Positions 43,814-53,336 of a stretch of DNA of 64,000 bases are shown here, in pieces. The stretch comes from Kibdelosporangium sp. MJ126-NF4 (lineage in GTDB: Bacteria; Actinomycetota; Actinomycetes; Mycobacteriales; Pseudonocardiaceae). Location: contig NZ_CDME01000012.1 in the NCBI RefSeq assembly GCF_000826545.1, forward strand, positions 62,001 through 126,000, given 5' to 3'. Position 1 is the stretch's first letter. Every line of letters starts with the position of its first letter. The notes under the pieces are model-generated. The model ran no database searches, was not told where the DNA came from, and saw nothing but the letters and a program-made list of their open reading frames with translations. The translations under genes and the position numbers were made by a program.

Positions 43814-45105
43814 GAGTACTTTTTCGCCAACGTGAGCGCGGTCTCGGACAGGCTCGCCGTCGCCGCCGTGGCGTCCGTCTGGTTGGTCAGCAACTGCTGA
43901 ACGGTCTTCTGCTGCGCGGTCTCGTACTCGCTGTACCACGGCGCGCCGAGGACGTTACGCGGTTTGGCGACGGTGGAGAGCGCATTGTAGATCTCCGGGT
44001 CGGCGAACTTCGCCAGCGCGGTCTTGACCGCCGGATCGTCGGCCAGAGCCTTGAAGGGAAAGCCGAGGCCGCGTTGGTCGAACCAGAACCGAGCAGTGGA
44101 CGGGGTTCCGTCGGTGCCGTAGCCGCCGAGGAAGTTCAGCAGCTTCACCGCCTGGTCCTTGACCTCGGTCTTGGCGGACAGGCAGTACATCCTCGTACTG
44201 CTGACTGTTCCCTTCATGGTGCCGTCGAGGCTGGGGACCGGCGCGAGCTTCAACATGCCCGCCTGTTTGGACTTCGCCGGGTCGTTGTACATACGCAACG
44301 CGTATCGCGGCCCGAGCGTGAACGCGTACTGGCTTGCCATCATCGCGTTGTCCAACGGCACCGGTGTCAACTGCAACGAAGCCGGATCGATGACCTTGCT
44401 CACGGTGGCCGCCTTGTGAATCCAGTCGAAGATGCCCCGCGCCCCAGCCATCGACGGCTTGAAGTCGTCCGTGAACATGTACTCGCCGCTGCCGTGCAGC
44501 AAGGTCCACACCCAACTGGCCCAGGTGTCGGACAACTGGGCCCCGAACCCGATCGGGTACTGGAGCACACCGGCGTTCTTGACCTTCAGTGCCTGCTGTT
44601 CGAGCTCGTCGAGACTCTTCGGTGGCGTCGTGATCCCCGCCTTCTCCAGCAACGCGGAGTTGTAGATCAGCGCGTGGCTGTCCGTGTAGTACGGCAGGCC
44701 ATAGCGTTTGCCCTGAAAGGTCATGGCTTGCGCGTTGGCCTCGTAGATACCGCGGTAGACCTCGTCGACCCCGGGCAGGCCGTCGATCGGCTGCAGGTAC
44801 CCCGCCTGCACCCAACTGGCCATCGAGTCGTCGTAGCTGTAGAGCACGTCCGGGCCGTTGTTGCCGGTGAACTCGGCGACGATCTTGCGGACGTACTGCG
44901 CGCTCGTGATCGGCGTGTACGCGACCTTGATGTCGGTGTTGGCGGCGCTGAAGCGGTCCAGGTTCTGTTGCACCAGCTGGGATTCGTAGTCCCAGCCCTC
45001 GAAACGCACCGCGCCGGTCCCCCTCGCACCGGCGCCGCACGCCGACAACAGCGGAAGCGCCATCGCCGAACCAAGCAGCGTTCGACGGGTTACCAGGTTG
45101 TTCAT
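43810..45105 (-). CDS. sugar-binding lipoprotein of the ABC transporter
   Basis: An extracellular solute-binding protein of family 1 (431 aa). The N-terminus carries a twin-arginine motif (RRTLLG) and a lipobox LLSAC with the lipidated Cys at residue 23, so it is a Tat-exported lipoprotein. TGNNGPDVLYSYDDSMASWVQAGYLQPID and YGLPYYTDSHALIYNSALLEKAGI are typical of carbohydrate binders. GGAGGGA precedes the ATG. The ligand is probably an oligosaccharide, given the esterase genes, but this is inference. Confidence 0.94.
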   Translation of the reverse strand: MNNLVTRRTLLGSAMALPLLSACGAGARGTGAVRFEGWDYESQLVQQNLDRFSAANTDIKVAYTPITSAQYVRKIVAEFTGNNGPDVLYSYDDSMASWVQAGYLQPIDGLPGVDEVYRGIYEANAQAMTFQGKRYGLPYYTDSHALIYNSALLEKAGITTPPKSLDELEQQALKVKNAGVLQYPIGFGAQLSDTWASWVWTLLHGSGEYMFTDDFKPSMAGARGIFDWIHKAATVSKVIDPASLQLTPVPLDNAMMASQYAFTLGPRYALRMYNDPAKSKQAGMLKLAPVPSLDGTMKGTVSSTRMYCLSAKTEVKDQAVKLLNFLGGYGTDGTPSTARFWFDQRGLGFPFKALADDPAVKTALAKFADPEIYNALSTVAKPRNVLGAPWYSEYETAQQKTVQQLLTNQTDATAATASLSETALTLAKKYS

Positions 45106-46412
45106 CTCGGGTCCCTCCTGGCGTCGACGGCATTGTCGATTGACAGCCGGTACAGACGAGTCGGTCTGCCCTTCCGGTTCGTCTGCGTCGTCCCTTCCTG
45201 GCTGACCAGGCCGCTGGCCACGAGCTTGCGGATCAGCCTGCGGCCACTGGGATCGGTGATGCCGAGCGAGTCGGCCAGGTCGCTCGGCGCGATGGGACGG
45301 CCGCGCAGGCTGCGTTCCAGCGCGGCGAGCCGGGCAAGGGTGACCGCGGACAGGCCCGCGTCCCTGGCCACCGCCTCCAGCTCGGCGGTGTGCTCGCGGT
45401 AGGCGAAGCTGAGCGGCGGCTGCACCGAGCTCATCGGGCCGATCATCAGCCCGCTGTCCTCGATCAGGTACCCGCACGGCGAGGTTTCCTGGTCGGCGCG
45501 GGCAGCGGCCCGTTCGGCGAGCAGAACACAGTTTCGCGCCGAGGCACCCACACCGAACCCGGCCACCACTCGCTGCCCGATCACGGCCCCGGCGTGGGCC
45601 AACGTGGGCACCGACACCCAGTTGCCGGTGACGCGCTCGAACAAGGCCTTGTGGGCGAACACGACCACGCCACGGCGACCGCGGTTCTCGATCCACGCGT
45701 CACCGAACCCCGGTGTCTCCACGAGCAGGTTCATCAGCCGAACCCTGGCCCTGTCCAGATCCACTCCGCCGTCCTGTTTGGACACGAAGAACACACCGGC
45801 CGCGAACCGCTGCGCGTTGGCCCGTTCCGACTCGATCCGCAACGCCAGTTCGTGCAGCTCGCCCCGGACCGTGGAGACGACCAACTCGGTGGTCATCGCC
45901 CGACAGGTGAGCCCCCGCGCGACGGCGGTACGCATGGTGATCACGTAACCGTCGGGGTTACGGGCGACGAAGTCGTTGTGGAACCGGAGGATCTCGGCCA
46001 CCGACTGGTCCGGCGTGTACGGCAGCCGCGCGATCGCCGACATGTCGAGCCCCAGCGCGTCCGCGACCTCGTCGACGATGCCGGGGTCGTAGGTGTCGAT
46101 GCTGACCGGCGTCATCGGCCAGCCCCGGTTCGCCGCCCGGCCGAGCATCAGAGCGAGGTCGAGCGGAGCCGGTCTGGTGACCGTGACCTGCAGATCCGGC
46201 GGCAGCAGGGCACGACATTCGGTGTATGGCATGAGCCCGAGCAGCAGACCGTCGACGTGCTTGTCCGCGAGCAGCCGCTCGACACCCGCACGGATGTCCC
46301 GCTCGTACTCGTAGGTGACCCATTCCAGGGTCACGCCGCACAACGTGCTCGCCGCTTGGTGGAACGTCCTGCGGCCGCTGGCGTGGATCACCAGGCCGAT
46401 CACGATCGCCAT
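45102..46412 (-). CDS. transcriptional regulator with N-terminal sensor and C-terminal winged helix
   Basis: A 436-residue protein I do not assign to a named family. Residues 1-170 look like a small-molecule or phosphorylation-sensing alpha/beta domain (IVIGLVIHASGRRTFHQAAS). Residues 205-320 resemble a degenerate GGDEF/cyclase-like fold (RFAAGVFFVSKQDGGVDLDRARVRLMNLL). Residues 355-420 are a winged helix (LARLAALERSLRGRPIAPSDLADSLGITDPSGRRLIRKLVASGLV). It heads the sugar operon and overlaps the lipoprotein start, so it is probably the local regulator. Start ATG 46412 or GTG 46418. Confidence 0.75.
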   Translation of the reverse strand: MAIVIGLVIHASGRRTFHQAASTLCGVTLEWVTYEYERDIRAGVERLLADKHVDGLLLGLMPYTECRALLPPDLQVTVTRPAPLDLALMLGRAANRGWPMTPVSIDTYDPGIVDEVADALGLDMSAIARLPYTPDQSVAEILRFHNDFVARNPDGYVITMRTAVARGLTCRAMTTELVVSTVRGELHELALRIESERANAQRFAAGVFFVSKQDGGVDLDRARVRLMNLLVETPGFGDAWIENRGRRGVVVFAHKALFERVTGNWVSVPTLAHAGAVIGQRVVAGFGVGASARNCVLLAERAAARADQETSPCGYLIEDSGLMIGPMSSVQPPLSFAYREHTAELEAVARDAGLSAVTLARLAALERSLRGRPIAPSDLADSLGITDPSGRRLIRKLVASGLVSQEGTTQTNRKGRPTRLYRLSIDNAVDARRDPR

Positions 46413-46568
46413 CCGCACCGCCGGTCAATTAGGAACCAGGTTCGGAAATAGTTCGTTTGTCGTGGGTAGTGGGACTGTAACCACAAACCCCGGTTGCGGG
46501 GAAGAGGGCACCGAAGATCGCCCGTTCGCGCATTCTGCCTGACGGCAACCGTTGTGCACGCTGTGTGC

Positions 46569-49500
46569 ATGAAGTTCATGCCCCTGCTTGCCGCGCTCGT
46601 GATCGCCTCGGGCACGGTCGTCCCAGCCGCGAACGCGGCGCAACCACCGGCCCAGTCGCCACGGGTCTACTTCGCGCCCGGCGAGTCCTTCGGCGAGGTG
46701 CACTACGTCCTGCGGTTCGGCGAGCCCGACAAGGGCACGGACAGCCTGGCCGGGAGCGGGATGCAGGCGCACGACGCCTACGGCTCCGGCAAGAGCAAGC
46801 GATTGTTCAGCACGTCGTCCCGTGGTCAGTACGACATCGCCTACAAGGCGACGTGCTGCGGCGAACGCGTGGACGCGCTTGTGCGCAACAGCATCCCGAT
46901 TCCCGGCGCCAATCTCGGCGACCTCAGCTGGCACGACGGCACATCCTTGTGGCTGTCGCACAGCAGGTTCAAGGCAGGTTCGGCACCGCGTACCGGCGCG
47001 GACAGCCCGCCGGGAACCGGCGTGCGGGAGGACGGCACGACCGGGCCCGCCGACACGGGAACGGCTGTCCGGGCCGACAACGACCACCTGATGGCCGTCC
47101 CTGTGGTACGCGGCACCGAGACGAAGCGCAGCTACCTGGTGTCCGCCAACGTCTACACGCCCAAGCACTCAGGTGTGCAGTACGGAGTCCGGCCACAGCC
47201 CTATATGGACCGTGGCGGGCTGGGCCTGACCAGCCCCGGCGGCATCGGCAATCGCGTGGTCGACCTCGCCGGGGTGACCGGCCAGTTCGCGATCCTCCAG
47301 GTCCGCGCGGACGTGGTGACCAACGGCGGCGCGCTCGCCGACTCGTCGGACGACACCGGGAAGGTCACCTACCGGTACTTCCTGGGCAACAAGGAAGTCG
47401 GGCAGGCGGACACGATCGACTTCGCCGCGTCGTCGATGCGTTCCGGGCAGGGCGATGTCCGTTTCGGACCGGCGTTCGGCCTCAGCCGGGGCTGGCAGGG
47501 CGACGCGCCCGAGGTCTTCGTGGACAACATCTCCGTGTACGACATCCAGAACATCCCGTACCGGACGTCGTGGATCGGCGAGACGATCTCGCCGGAGGAC
47601 GCGGCGAAGTACCCGAAGGACAACCTCCCGGTACAGGGACGGCACGTCGGCCAGAACGTGCACGCGATCTGGGTCGACCCCGTCCCGGTCGACGGCAGGA
47701 CACTCGTCTACACCAACACACAGTGGGACGAGGCGGCGCGGGCGATGGGCGTCTACGCGGCCGACTCGGCCTCGATCCGGCCCTACAGCAGCCTGGGCAG
47801 CACCCACGGCCGAAACCTCGGCGGCTTCGCGGTCACCGGCGACGCGGAGTCGATCTACGCGAGCTATCCCCGGATGATCACGGTGACCGACCCGGCAGGA
47901 AAGAAGTCGTCCGTTGTGGACGCGTCCTGTGTCGCGCGGTTCCCGAAGAACACGGTCAAACCGGACGTCGGTGTGGCGTCGGTGGGAACGGATCTGTGCC
48001 TGCCGGACAAGCCGTCCGCGACCGAACCGCAGCCGCAGAGCATCCGGGGGCTCGCAGCGAGCCCGGACTTCCTGTTCGTCGCGCACCGCCAACTCGGCGA
48101 GATCCAGGTCTACCGGAAGAACCAGCTGACCACGCCGGTCAGCAAGGTCGCGGTGACCCAACCGCGGACGTTGGCGTACGCCCCGGACGGCAGCCTGTGG
48201 GCGATCGTCAACGGTGTGGTGCAGCAGTATTCGGTCAGTGTGGCCGGAGTGCTGACACCGGGCCGCGCGTTGACCGGGCTGGTCCCCAGCGCACTGACCG
48301 TGGACAAGGACAACAGGCTCCATGTGGCCGACGACGCCAGGTTCGAGCAGTTGGTCCGGGTGTTCGACAGCAACCTGGTGGAGGTCCCGTCGAAGAAACT
48401 CGGCGACCCGGGCGGTGTGACCAACCACGGCGGTGCGTACGCCCCCAACCGCTTCGACGGAATCGTCGGAGTGGGCGTGGACGGCACAGGCAACTACTAC
48501 GTGGCCAACAACGGCATCGGCAGTTCGGCGGCACGGTCACCGAGCTTTTTTGACCTGCGGAGGTTCAACGCCACCAGCAAGGCACTGGAAGCTCAGGCGC
48601 TGAGCTATCCCAGCACCACGATCGTGGCCCCCGACCCCACGACACCGTCCATGCTCTACTCCCCCACACGCCAGTACACGGTGAACATGGACGCGACCGT
48701 CCCGGGCACCGAGTGGTCGCCGCAGACTTCGACACTGATGACTGACCGCTACCGCTGTCCCGAGGACGCCCGCGTGGGCGGTGTGCAGGGCCAGCAGGGC
48801 ACCATCGCCGTCCGGCAGATGGGCGCGGACAAGTACATGTTCGTGACCGGGCAGGGTGACGTCAGCAGGCTCGGGATCTACCGGCTCACCGACGGCGGGA
48901 AGCGCTCCCAGCCGTCCGTGGTGTTCACCGAGAACGCGGACAACGCGGTCTGGCCCGCCAACGAGCCGAAGACCCACCCGGTGCCGGGCCGCACGGACGA
49001 CTGGATGTGGAGCTGGCGGGACAAGACCGGCAACTGCCAGTTCGACGCCGGGGAGTTCGACGCGCCGATGTCCCTGAGCGGTTCGTCGAACTGGAGCGTG
49101 ACCGAGAAGGACAATCTGCCCAACCACCGGGCAGGTGACCTCTGGCTGTCCGGCTACGCGAACAACCGGTGGAACCTGAAGCGGGTCCGTTTCACCGGGA
49201 ACTTCGAGGGCGGAAGCCCGGTGTACGACACGAAGAACGTGGAAGTGATGCCGCTGCCCGAGCAGTTCGGGTTCGTCGAGGGGATCGTCTACCAGTCCAC
49301 GACGGACACCCTCTACCTGATGGGCCGGGAACAGCAGACCGTCGACCGGTGGCGGATGGCCCGGTACGACAACTTCCACGCCAAACACCGCGCGGGGACG
49401 AAACAGGTCCCGGCCTGGCAGAAGGAACTGCCACAGGACCTGTCATTCTGCCCGTACGACAAGCACAAGTACTGCCGCATCTGGTCGATGACGGTGGCGG

Positions 49501-49745
49501 GAGACCGTCTGTACGTCGGCAACATGGCACCGCCCACCACCCTCATGGCAGGACGTGTGCGTCTGTATGACACGGCAACAGGGTCGTTCCAAGGTTCGCT
49601 GACACCCGGCCCTGAGGTGGCACACAGGACAGGCTGGCAGGACATGCGGCACGCGGTGACAGCGATGCAGCTGCCGGACGGCCGCCGCTACGCCTTCGCG
49701 GAGGAGAACTTCACCGGACGGATTCTGCTCTACAAAGGATACTGA
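46569..49745 (+). CDS. large secreted protein with propeller-like repeats
   Basis: An exported protein of 1058 residues with a signal peptide (MKFMPLLAALVIASGTVVPAANA, split after about residue 23). The first 300 residues are beta-rich (VYFAPGESFGEVHYVLRFGEPDKG) and include CCGER, possibly a disulfide. The central and C-terminal parts contain strand patterns of NHL/SMP-30-like propellers (IRGLAASPDFLFVAHRQLGEIQVY, GIVGVGVDGTGNYYVANNGIG). No catalytic motif is recognised. It is divergent from the sugar operon regulator across 156 bp, so a role in binding or degrading an extracellular polymer is suggested. The start has no clear ribosome site. Confidence 0.8.
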   Translation: MKFMPLLAALVIASGTVVPAANAAQPPAQSPRVYFAPGESFGEVHYVLRFGEPDKGTDSLAGSGMQAHDAYGSGKSKRLFSTSSRGQYDIAYKATCCGERVDALVRNSIPIPGANLGDLSWHDGTSLWLSHSRFKAGSAPRTGADSPPGTGVREDGTTGPADTGTAVRADNDHLMAVPVVRGTETKRSYLVSANVYTPKHSGVQYGVRPQPYMDRGGLGLTSPGGIGNRVVDLAGVTGQFAILQVRADVVTNGGALADSSDDTGKVTYRYFLGNKEVGQADTIDFAASSMRSGQGDVRFGPAFGLSRGWQGDAPEVFVDNISVYDIQNIPYRTSWIGETISPEDAAKYPKDNLPVQGRHVGQNVHAIWVDPVPVDGRTLVYTNTQWDEAARAMGVYAADSASIRPYSSLGSTHGRNLGGFAVTGDAESIYASYPRMITVTDPAGKKSSVVDASCVARFPKNTVKPDVGVASVGTDLCLPDKPSATEPQPQSIRGLAASPDFLFVAHRQLGEIQVYRKNQLTTPVSKVAVTQPRTLAYAPDGSLWAIVNGVVQQYSVSVAGVLTPGRALTGLVPSALTVDKDNRLHVADDARFEQLVRVFDSNLVEVPSKKLGDPGGVTNHGGAYAPNRFDGIVGVGVDGTGNYYVANNGIGSSAARSPSFFDLRRFNATSKALEAQALSYPSTTIVAPDPTTPSMLYSPTRQYTVNMDATVPGTEWSPQTSTLMTDRYRCPEDARVGGVQGQQGTIAVRQMGADKYMFVTGQGDVSRLGIYRLTDGGKRSQPSVVFTENADNAVWPANEPKTHPVPGRTDDWMWSWRDKTGNCQFDAGEFDAPMSLSGSSNWSVTEKDNLPNHRAGDLWLSGYANNRWNLKRVRFTGNFEGGSPVYDTKNVEVMPLPEQFGFVEGIVYQSTTDTLYLMGREQQTVDRWRMARYDNFHAKHRAGTKQVPAWQKELPQDLSFCPYDKHKYCRIWSMTVAGDRLYVGNMAPPTTLMAGRVRLYDTATGSFQGSLTPGPEVAHRTGWQDMRHAVTAMQLPDGRRYAFAEENFTGRILLYKGY

Positions 49746-49772
49746 CAAATAGGGGTGAGCGGTCCGGCGGGA

Positions 49773-50783
49773 ATGGATAGCCTGGGTCGAGTGGATTCGA
49801 TTCTCGCCATGGCCGACCTGGCCACCCCCATGTCCGTTCGAGTCGCCGCGACGCTCAGCCTGGCCGAGCGCGCGGGCAGCGCAGGGGCGACAGCCCAGCA
49901 GCTGGCGTCCGAGACCGGAACGTCCGCCCTTGCGCTGCAACGCATGCTCGACCACCTGGTCACGGTAGGTGTCTTCGACCTTGATCAGGAGACCGGTCGA
50001 TACAGGCCGACCGAGCTCGGTGCGCAGATGAGCGAGGACGCACCGGGAGGGGTCAAACCGCTGCTCGACATCAACTGCGCCGGTGGTCGTGCCGAGCTGG
50101 CATTCGTCGACCTGCTCGACACGATCACCACCGGCGCCCCGTCCTACCCGATCCGGTACGGCCGTGACTTCTGGTCGGACATCGACGCGGACCCCAAGCT
50201 GCGCAGTTCGTTCGACGCCCAGATGAACTGGCGCTTCCGCGAGCAGGCGGCACAGATCGCCGAACGCTTCGACTGGAGCCGTTACCTCAAGATCCTCGAT
50301 CTCGGCGGCGGTGACGGAGGCCTGTTGGCGGCGATCCTGAAAACCCATCCCACCGTGCACGGACAGGTCCTGGATCTGGCGCCATCGGCAGCGGCTGCCG
50401 CCGCCCGATTCGCGAACACCGAATTCGCCGACCGGGCAGGCGCCATCCCCGGCAGCTTCTTCAACCCCCTGCCCCAGGGAGCCGACGCCTACCTGCTGTC
50501 GGACATCCTGCACGACTGGGACGACGAAAGTTCCGGGAAGATTCTGGCCCGCTGCCGCGAGGCTGCTGCTCCGAACGCGACAGTGGTGGTGATCGAGCCG
50601 CTGCGCGGAGGAGCCGGTACCGCAATAGACCTGTTCATGCTGATGTGCTTCGGCGGCAGCGAACGAACAGTCGGCGAGCTGACCGAGCTGGCCGCGGAAA
50701 ACGGCCTGACGCTGGAAAACTCAAGCCAGGTGTCGGACGGCCGAACAGCGATGGAGTTCAAGGTCACGGCCCAGGCGAGCTGA
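49773..50783 (+). CDS. acetylserotonin-type O-methyltransferase
   Basis: A SAM-dependent O-methyltransferase (336 aa) with an N-terminal winged-helix dimerisation domain (SVRVAATLSLAERAGSAGATAQQLASETGTSALALQRMLDHL) and a Rossmann domain ILDLGGGDGGLLAAIL. The catalytic His is in LLSDILHDWDDE, with VVVIEPL after it. Such enzymes methylate aromatic hydroxyls in natural product pathways, but no biosynthetic genes are adjacent. ATG at 49773 is preferred over GTG at 49755, which lacks spacing for a ribosome site. Confidence 0.9.
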   Translation: MDSLGRVDSILAMADLATPMSVRVAATLSLAERAGSAGATAQQLASETGTSALALQRMLDHLVTVGVFDLDQETGRYRPTELGAQMSEDAPGGVKPLLDINCAGGRAELAFVDLLDTITTGAPSYPIRYGRDFWSDIDADPKLRSSFDAQMNWRFREQAAQIAERFDWSRYLKILDLGGGDGGLLAAILKTHPTVHGQVLDLAPSAAAAAARFANTEFADRAGAIPGSFFNPLPQGADAYLLSDILHDWDDESSGKILARCREAAAPNATVVVIEPLRGGAGTAIDLFMLMCFGGSERTVGELTELAAENGLTLENSSQVSDGRTAMEFKVTAQAS

Positions 50784-50906
50784 GGTGACTGCCTCGGCTC
50801 CATGACCCGCTGTATCGGCAACACATCGGCCCCACGGCCACCGCCACCAGACGGCGGTGGCCGCGCAGGCACGGACGACCCTCCGACTTACGGTTGCGTA
50901 GTCACT

Positions 50907-50921
50907 TACTAATCCTTAGTA
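50907..50921. promoter_or_regulatory. HxlR-type operator
   Basis: TACTAATCCTTAGTA is a perfect 6-3-6 palindrome ending 8 bp before the GTG start of the HxlR gene. Self-regulation is likely. Confidence 0.6.
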
Positions 50922-50928
50922 TGGGTCC

Positions 50929-51270
50929 GTGGACATCACCGACTCCGCGTTCTGCCCGCGTTACCACCGCGCCGTCGAGGTCATCGGGAAACGATGGACT
51001 GGCGCGGTCCTGCGCGCGATGCTCCTCGACGTCACCCGATTCGCCGAACTGCGGTCGGTCGTTCCCGGACTGAGCGACCGCATGCTCACCGAGCGCCTGA
51101 AGGAACTCCAGGAAGAGGGCATCGTCGAGCGGGTCGTGCATGCCGAGACCCCGGTGCGGATCGAGTATCGACTCACCGAGAAAGGGCGCGAGCTGCACGA
51201 CGTGGTGTACGCGTTGAGCCGCTGGGCCGACCGCTGGATCCCAGTCGAAGCCACTACAAGACCTGAGTGA
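50929..51270 (+). CDS. HxlR-family transcriptional regulator
   Basis: A small winged-helix regulator (113 aa) with the HxlR pattern CPRYHRAVEVIGKRWTGAVLRAML and SDRMLTERLKELQEEGIVERVV, with the conserved Cys9. HxlR proteins often sense electrophiles or quinones. The GTG start is immediately after a palindrome. The MFS exporter follows 181 bp downstream on the same strand and is the likely target. Confidence 0.92.
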   Translation: MDITDSAFCPRYHRAVEVIGKRWTGAVLRAMLLDVTRFAELRSVVPGLSDRMLTERLKELQEEGIVERVVHAETPVRIEYRLTEKGRELHDVVYALSRWADRWIPVEATTRPE

Positions 51271-51451
51271 TTCCGGCGCGCGCCGGAGCAACAACCACAT
51301 TTCCCACGTCCGCGACGGGCCACATGCCCGCCGTCGATGAGTCCTGCCCAGGCCGCGTCTCGACCTAGTGTTCGCCGGGTGAGCCACCCGATCGCGACGC
51401 GATTCGTGCTGCCCGGATTCGCCCACACTGTCCCGAAAACGGAGGCTCCCT

Positions 51452-52642
51452 TTGTCCGTGTCCGACGCACCACCCCAGCAAGCGCAGCGAACCACACCGC
51501 GCATGTGGTTCGGCGTACTTACCGTCTCGGTGGGAATCTTCGCGATGATCACTGCGGAGCAACTGCCGGTGGGACTGATCCCCGCCATCGCCGACCAGTT
51601 GGGCGTCTCAGTCGGGACCGCGGGCCTGACGGTCACGGTTCCCGGCGTCATCGCGGCGTTCGCCTCGATCGGCCTGCCGCTGGCGGTCGGCAGGCTCGAC
51701 CGGCGTGTGCTGCTCGCGGTGCTGTTGGCCGTGATGGCCGTGGCGAGCATGATCTCGGCCCTGGCCCCGAACTTCACCGTCCTGCTCGTGTCCCGGTTCC
51801 TCGTCGGGATCACCATCGGCGGATTCTGGGCGACCGCGGGCAGCCTCGCGGTGCGGCTGGTGCCCGGACCGTCCGTGCCGCGTGCGCTGGTGCTGATCTT
51901 CGGCGGGGTCAGCGCCGCCGCGGTACTCGGCGTGCCGGTCGGCGCCATAATCGGTGAGCTGGCGGGCTGGCGTGGCGCGTTCTGGTCACTCGCCGGTCTG
52001 AGCGTCGCCGTCCTGATCGCGGCACTCGCCCTCCTCCCGCCACTACCGGCCGCTGAACCCGTACGCCTGACAGCCCTGCGTGCGCAACTGCGCAACCCGA
52101 TCCTTGTGGCGGGAATGGGCGCCACCGCGCTGCTGGTCGCCGGTCACTACGGTGCCTACACGTTCGTGAGTCCGGCGCTGCTGGGCATCTCGGGCGTCAG
52201 CAGCGCGATCATCGGACTTCTGCTGCTGGGCTACGGAATTGTGGGCATGGTCGGCAACGCGATCGCCGGTTCCTGGGCGGCCAGAGCGACTGGGCGCACG
52301 ACGGCGACCATCGTGATCGTGCTCGGTGCCGCACTGGCTCTTTTCCCGCTGCTCGGGGTGACGCCGTGGACTGGCGGCGCGCTGTTGCTGGTGTGGGGGC
52401 TGGCCTACGGAGCCACACCGGTGACACTGCAGACCTGGGTGCTGAACGCGGCCCCGACGAGCGCGGAAGCAGCGACGGCGATCTACTGCTTCGTGTTCAA
52501 CCTGGCCATCGCACTCGGCGCGCTGGCAAGCAGTGTGCTGGTCGACGGCATGGGCGTGCAGAGCGTCCTCTGGATCGCCGCAGCGCTCGTGCTGCTTGTG
52601 CTGGTGACCGTGCGGCGGGCACCGGCGGCGACAGTCCGGTAG
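51452..52642 (+). CDS. MFS transporter, 12-helix (AraJ/Bcr-like)
   Basis: A drug or sugar efflux permease of 396 residues and 12 predicted helices. Helix 1 is MWFGVLTVSVGIFAMITAEQLPVGLIPAIA. The first loop motif A is degenerate (AVGRLDRRVLL), and the motif C region is GGVSAAAVLGVPVGAIIGELAGWR. TTG at 51452 is the start, with GGAGG 6 nt upstream. It is probably controlled by the HxlR protein upstream. Confidence 0.92.
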   Translation: MSVSDAPPQQAQRTTPRMWFGVLTVSVGIFAMITAEQLPVGLIPAIADQLGVSVGTAGLTVTVPGVIAAFASIGLPLAVGRLDRRVLLAVLLAVMAVASMISALAPNFTVLLVSRFLVGITIGGFWATAGSLAVRLVPGPSVPRALVLIFGGVSAAAVLGVPVGAIIGELAGWRGAFWSLAGLSVAVLIAALALLPPLPAAEPVRLTALRAQLRNPILVAGMGATALLVAGHYGAYTFVSPALLGISGVSSAIIGLLLLGYGIVGMVGNAIAGSWAARATGRTTATIVIVLGAALALFPLLGVTPWTGGALLLVWGLAYGATPVTLQTWVLNAAPTSAEAATAIYCFVFNLAIALGALASSVLVDGMGVQSVLWIAAALVLLVLVTVRRAPAATVR

Positions 52643-52758
52643 GTAGTGTCCGACTGCCGCAAAGGCCGCCTTTCCCGGCGGCCCAACGACACTGGCGGTG
52701 GTGTGACTCACGACTGGCAGGATGGCGCACAAAGTTCCACGGCTGGAAGGAAATCTCG

Positions 52759-53202
52759 ATGTCCGTCCGCTACCAGTTGGTGATCGACTGCGCCGATCCC
52801 GACCGTCAGGCCCACTTCTGGGCTGCCGCACTGGGCTATGAACTCGCGCCGCCCCCAACCGGTTTCGCCACATGGGACGACTACTACCGCGACCTGGGGC
52901 TGCCGGAAGAAGCACTGACCGGCGGCGCGGACCGGATCAGCGACCCGCAGGGCGGTGGACCGGCCATCTGGTTCCAGGTGGTCCAGGACGCGAAGGCCGT
53001 GAAGAACCGGCTGCACATCGACATCCACGCCAGCGGCGACCGGACAGACCCGATCCGGACGCGAAAGAAGCGAGTGGACTCCGAAGCCGACCGCCTGATG
53101 AGCCTGGGCGCCACCATCACCCACGTCATGTACCAGGAAGGAATCGACCACTACGCAGTCGGCATGAAGGACCCCGAAGGGAACGAGTTCGACATCAACT
53201 GA
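52759..53202 (+). CDS. VOC/glyoxalase-like protein
   Basis: A 147-residue glyoxalase-like domain protein (VOC superfamily). YQLVIDCADPDRQAHFWAAALGYE begins module 1. RLHIDIHASGD and DHYAVGMKDPEGNEFDI carry the usual metal-ligand positions, His and Glu. Substrate unknown. GGAAGGAAA precedes the ATG. It is convergent with the VIT-vWA gene across a strong terminator. Confidence 0.88.
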   Translation: MSVRYQLVIDCADPDRQAHFWAAALGYELAPPPTGFATWDDYYRDLGLPEEALTGGADRISDPQGGGPAIWFQVVQDAKAVKNRLHIDIHASGDRTDPIRTRKKRVDSEADRLMSLGATITHVMYQEGIDHYAVGMKDPEGNEFDIN

Positions 53203-53284
53203 CCGACGGCCGGGGGCAACCGGCAAGTGCCTGGGCTGCACCGTGACCGGCAAACATAACCCAACCATCGGGTGCGGCTGCCGT

Positions 53285-53326
53285 CCCAGGCCAGGGCCCG
53301 ACTGAGCCGGGTTGGCCTGGCCTGGG
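53285..53326. terminator. bidirectional terminator hairpin
   Basis: CCCAGGCCAGG (53285-53295) pairs with CCTGGCCTGGG (53316-53326) around a 20-nt loop, between two convergent genes. It can serve both. Confidence 0.7.
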
Positions 53327-53336
53327 TTGACTTGGG

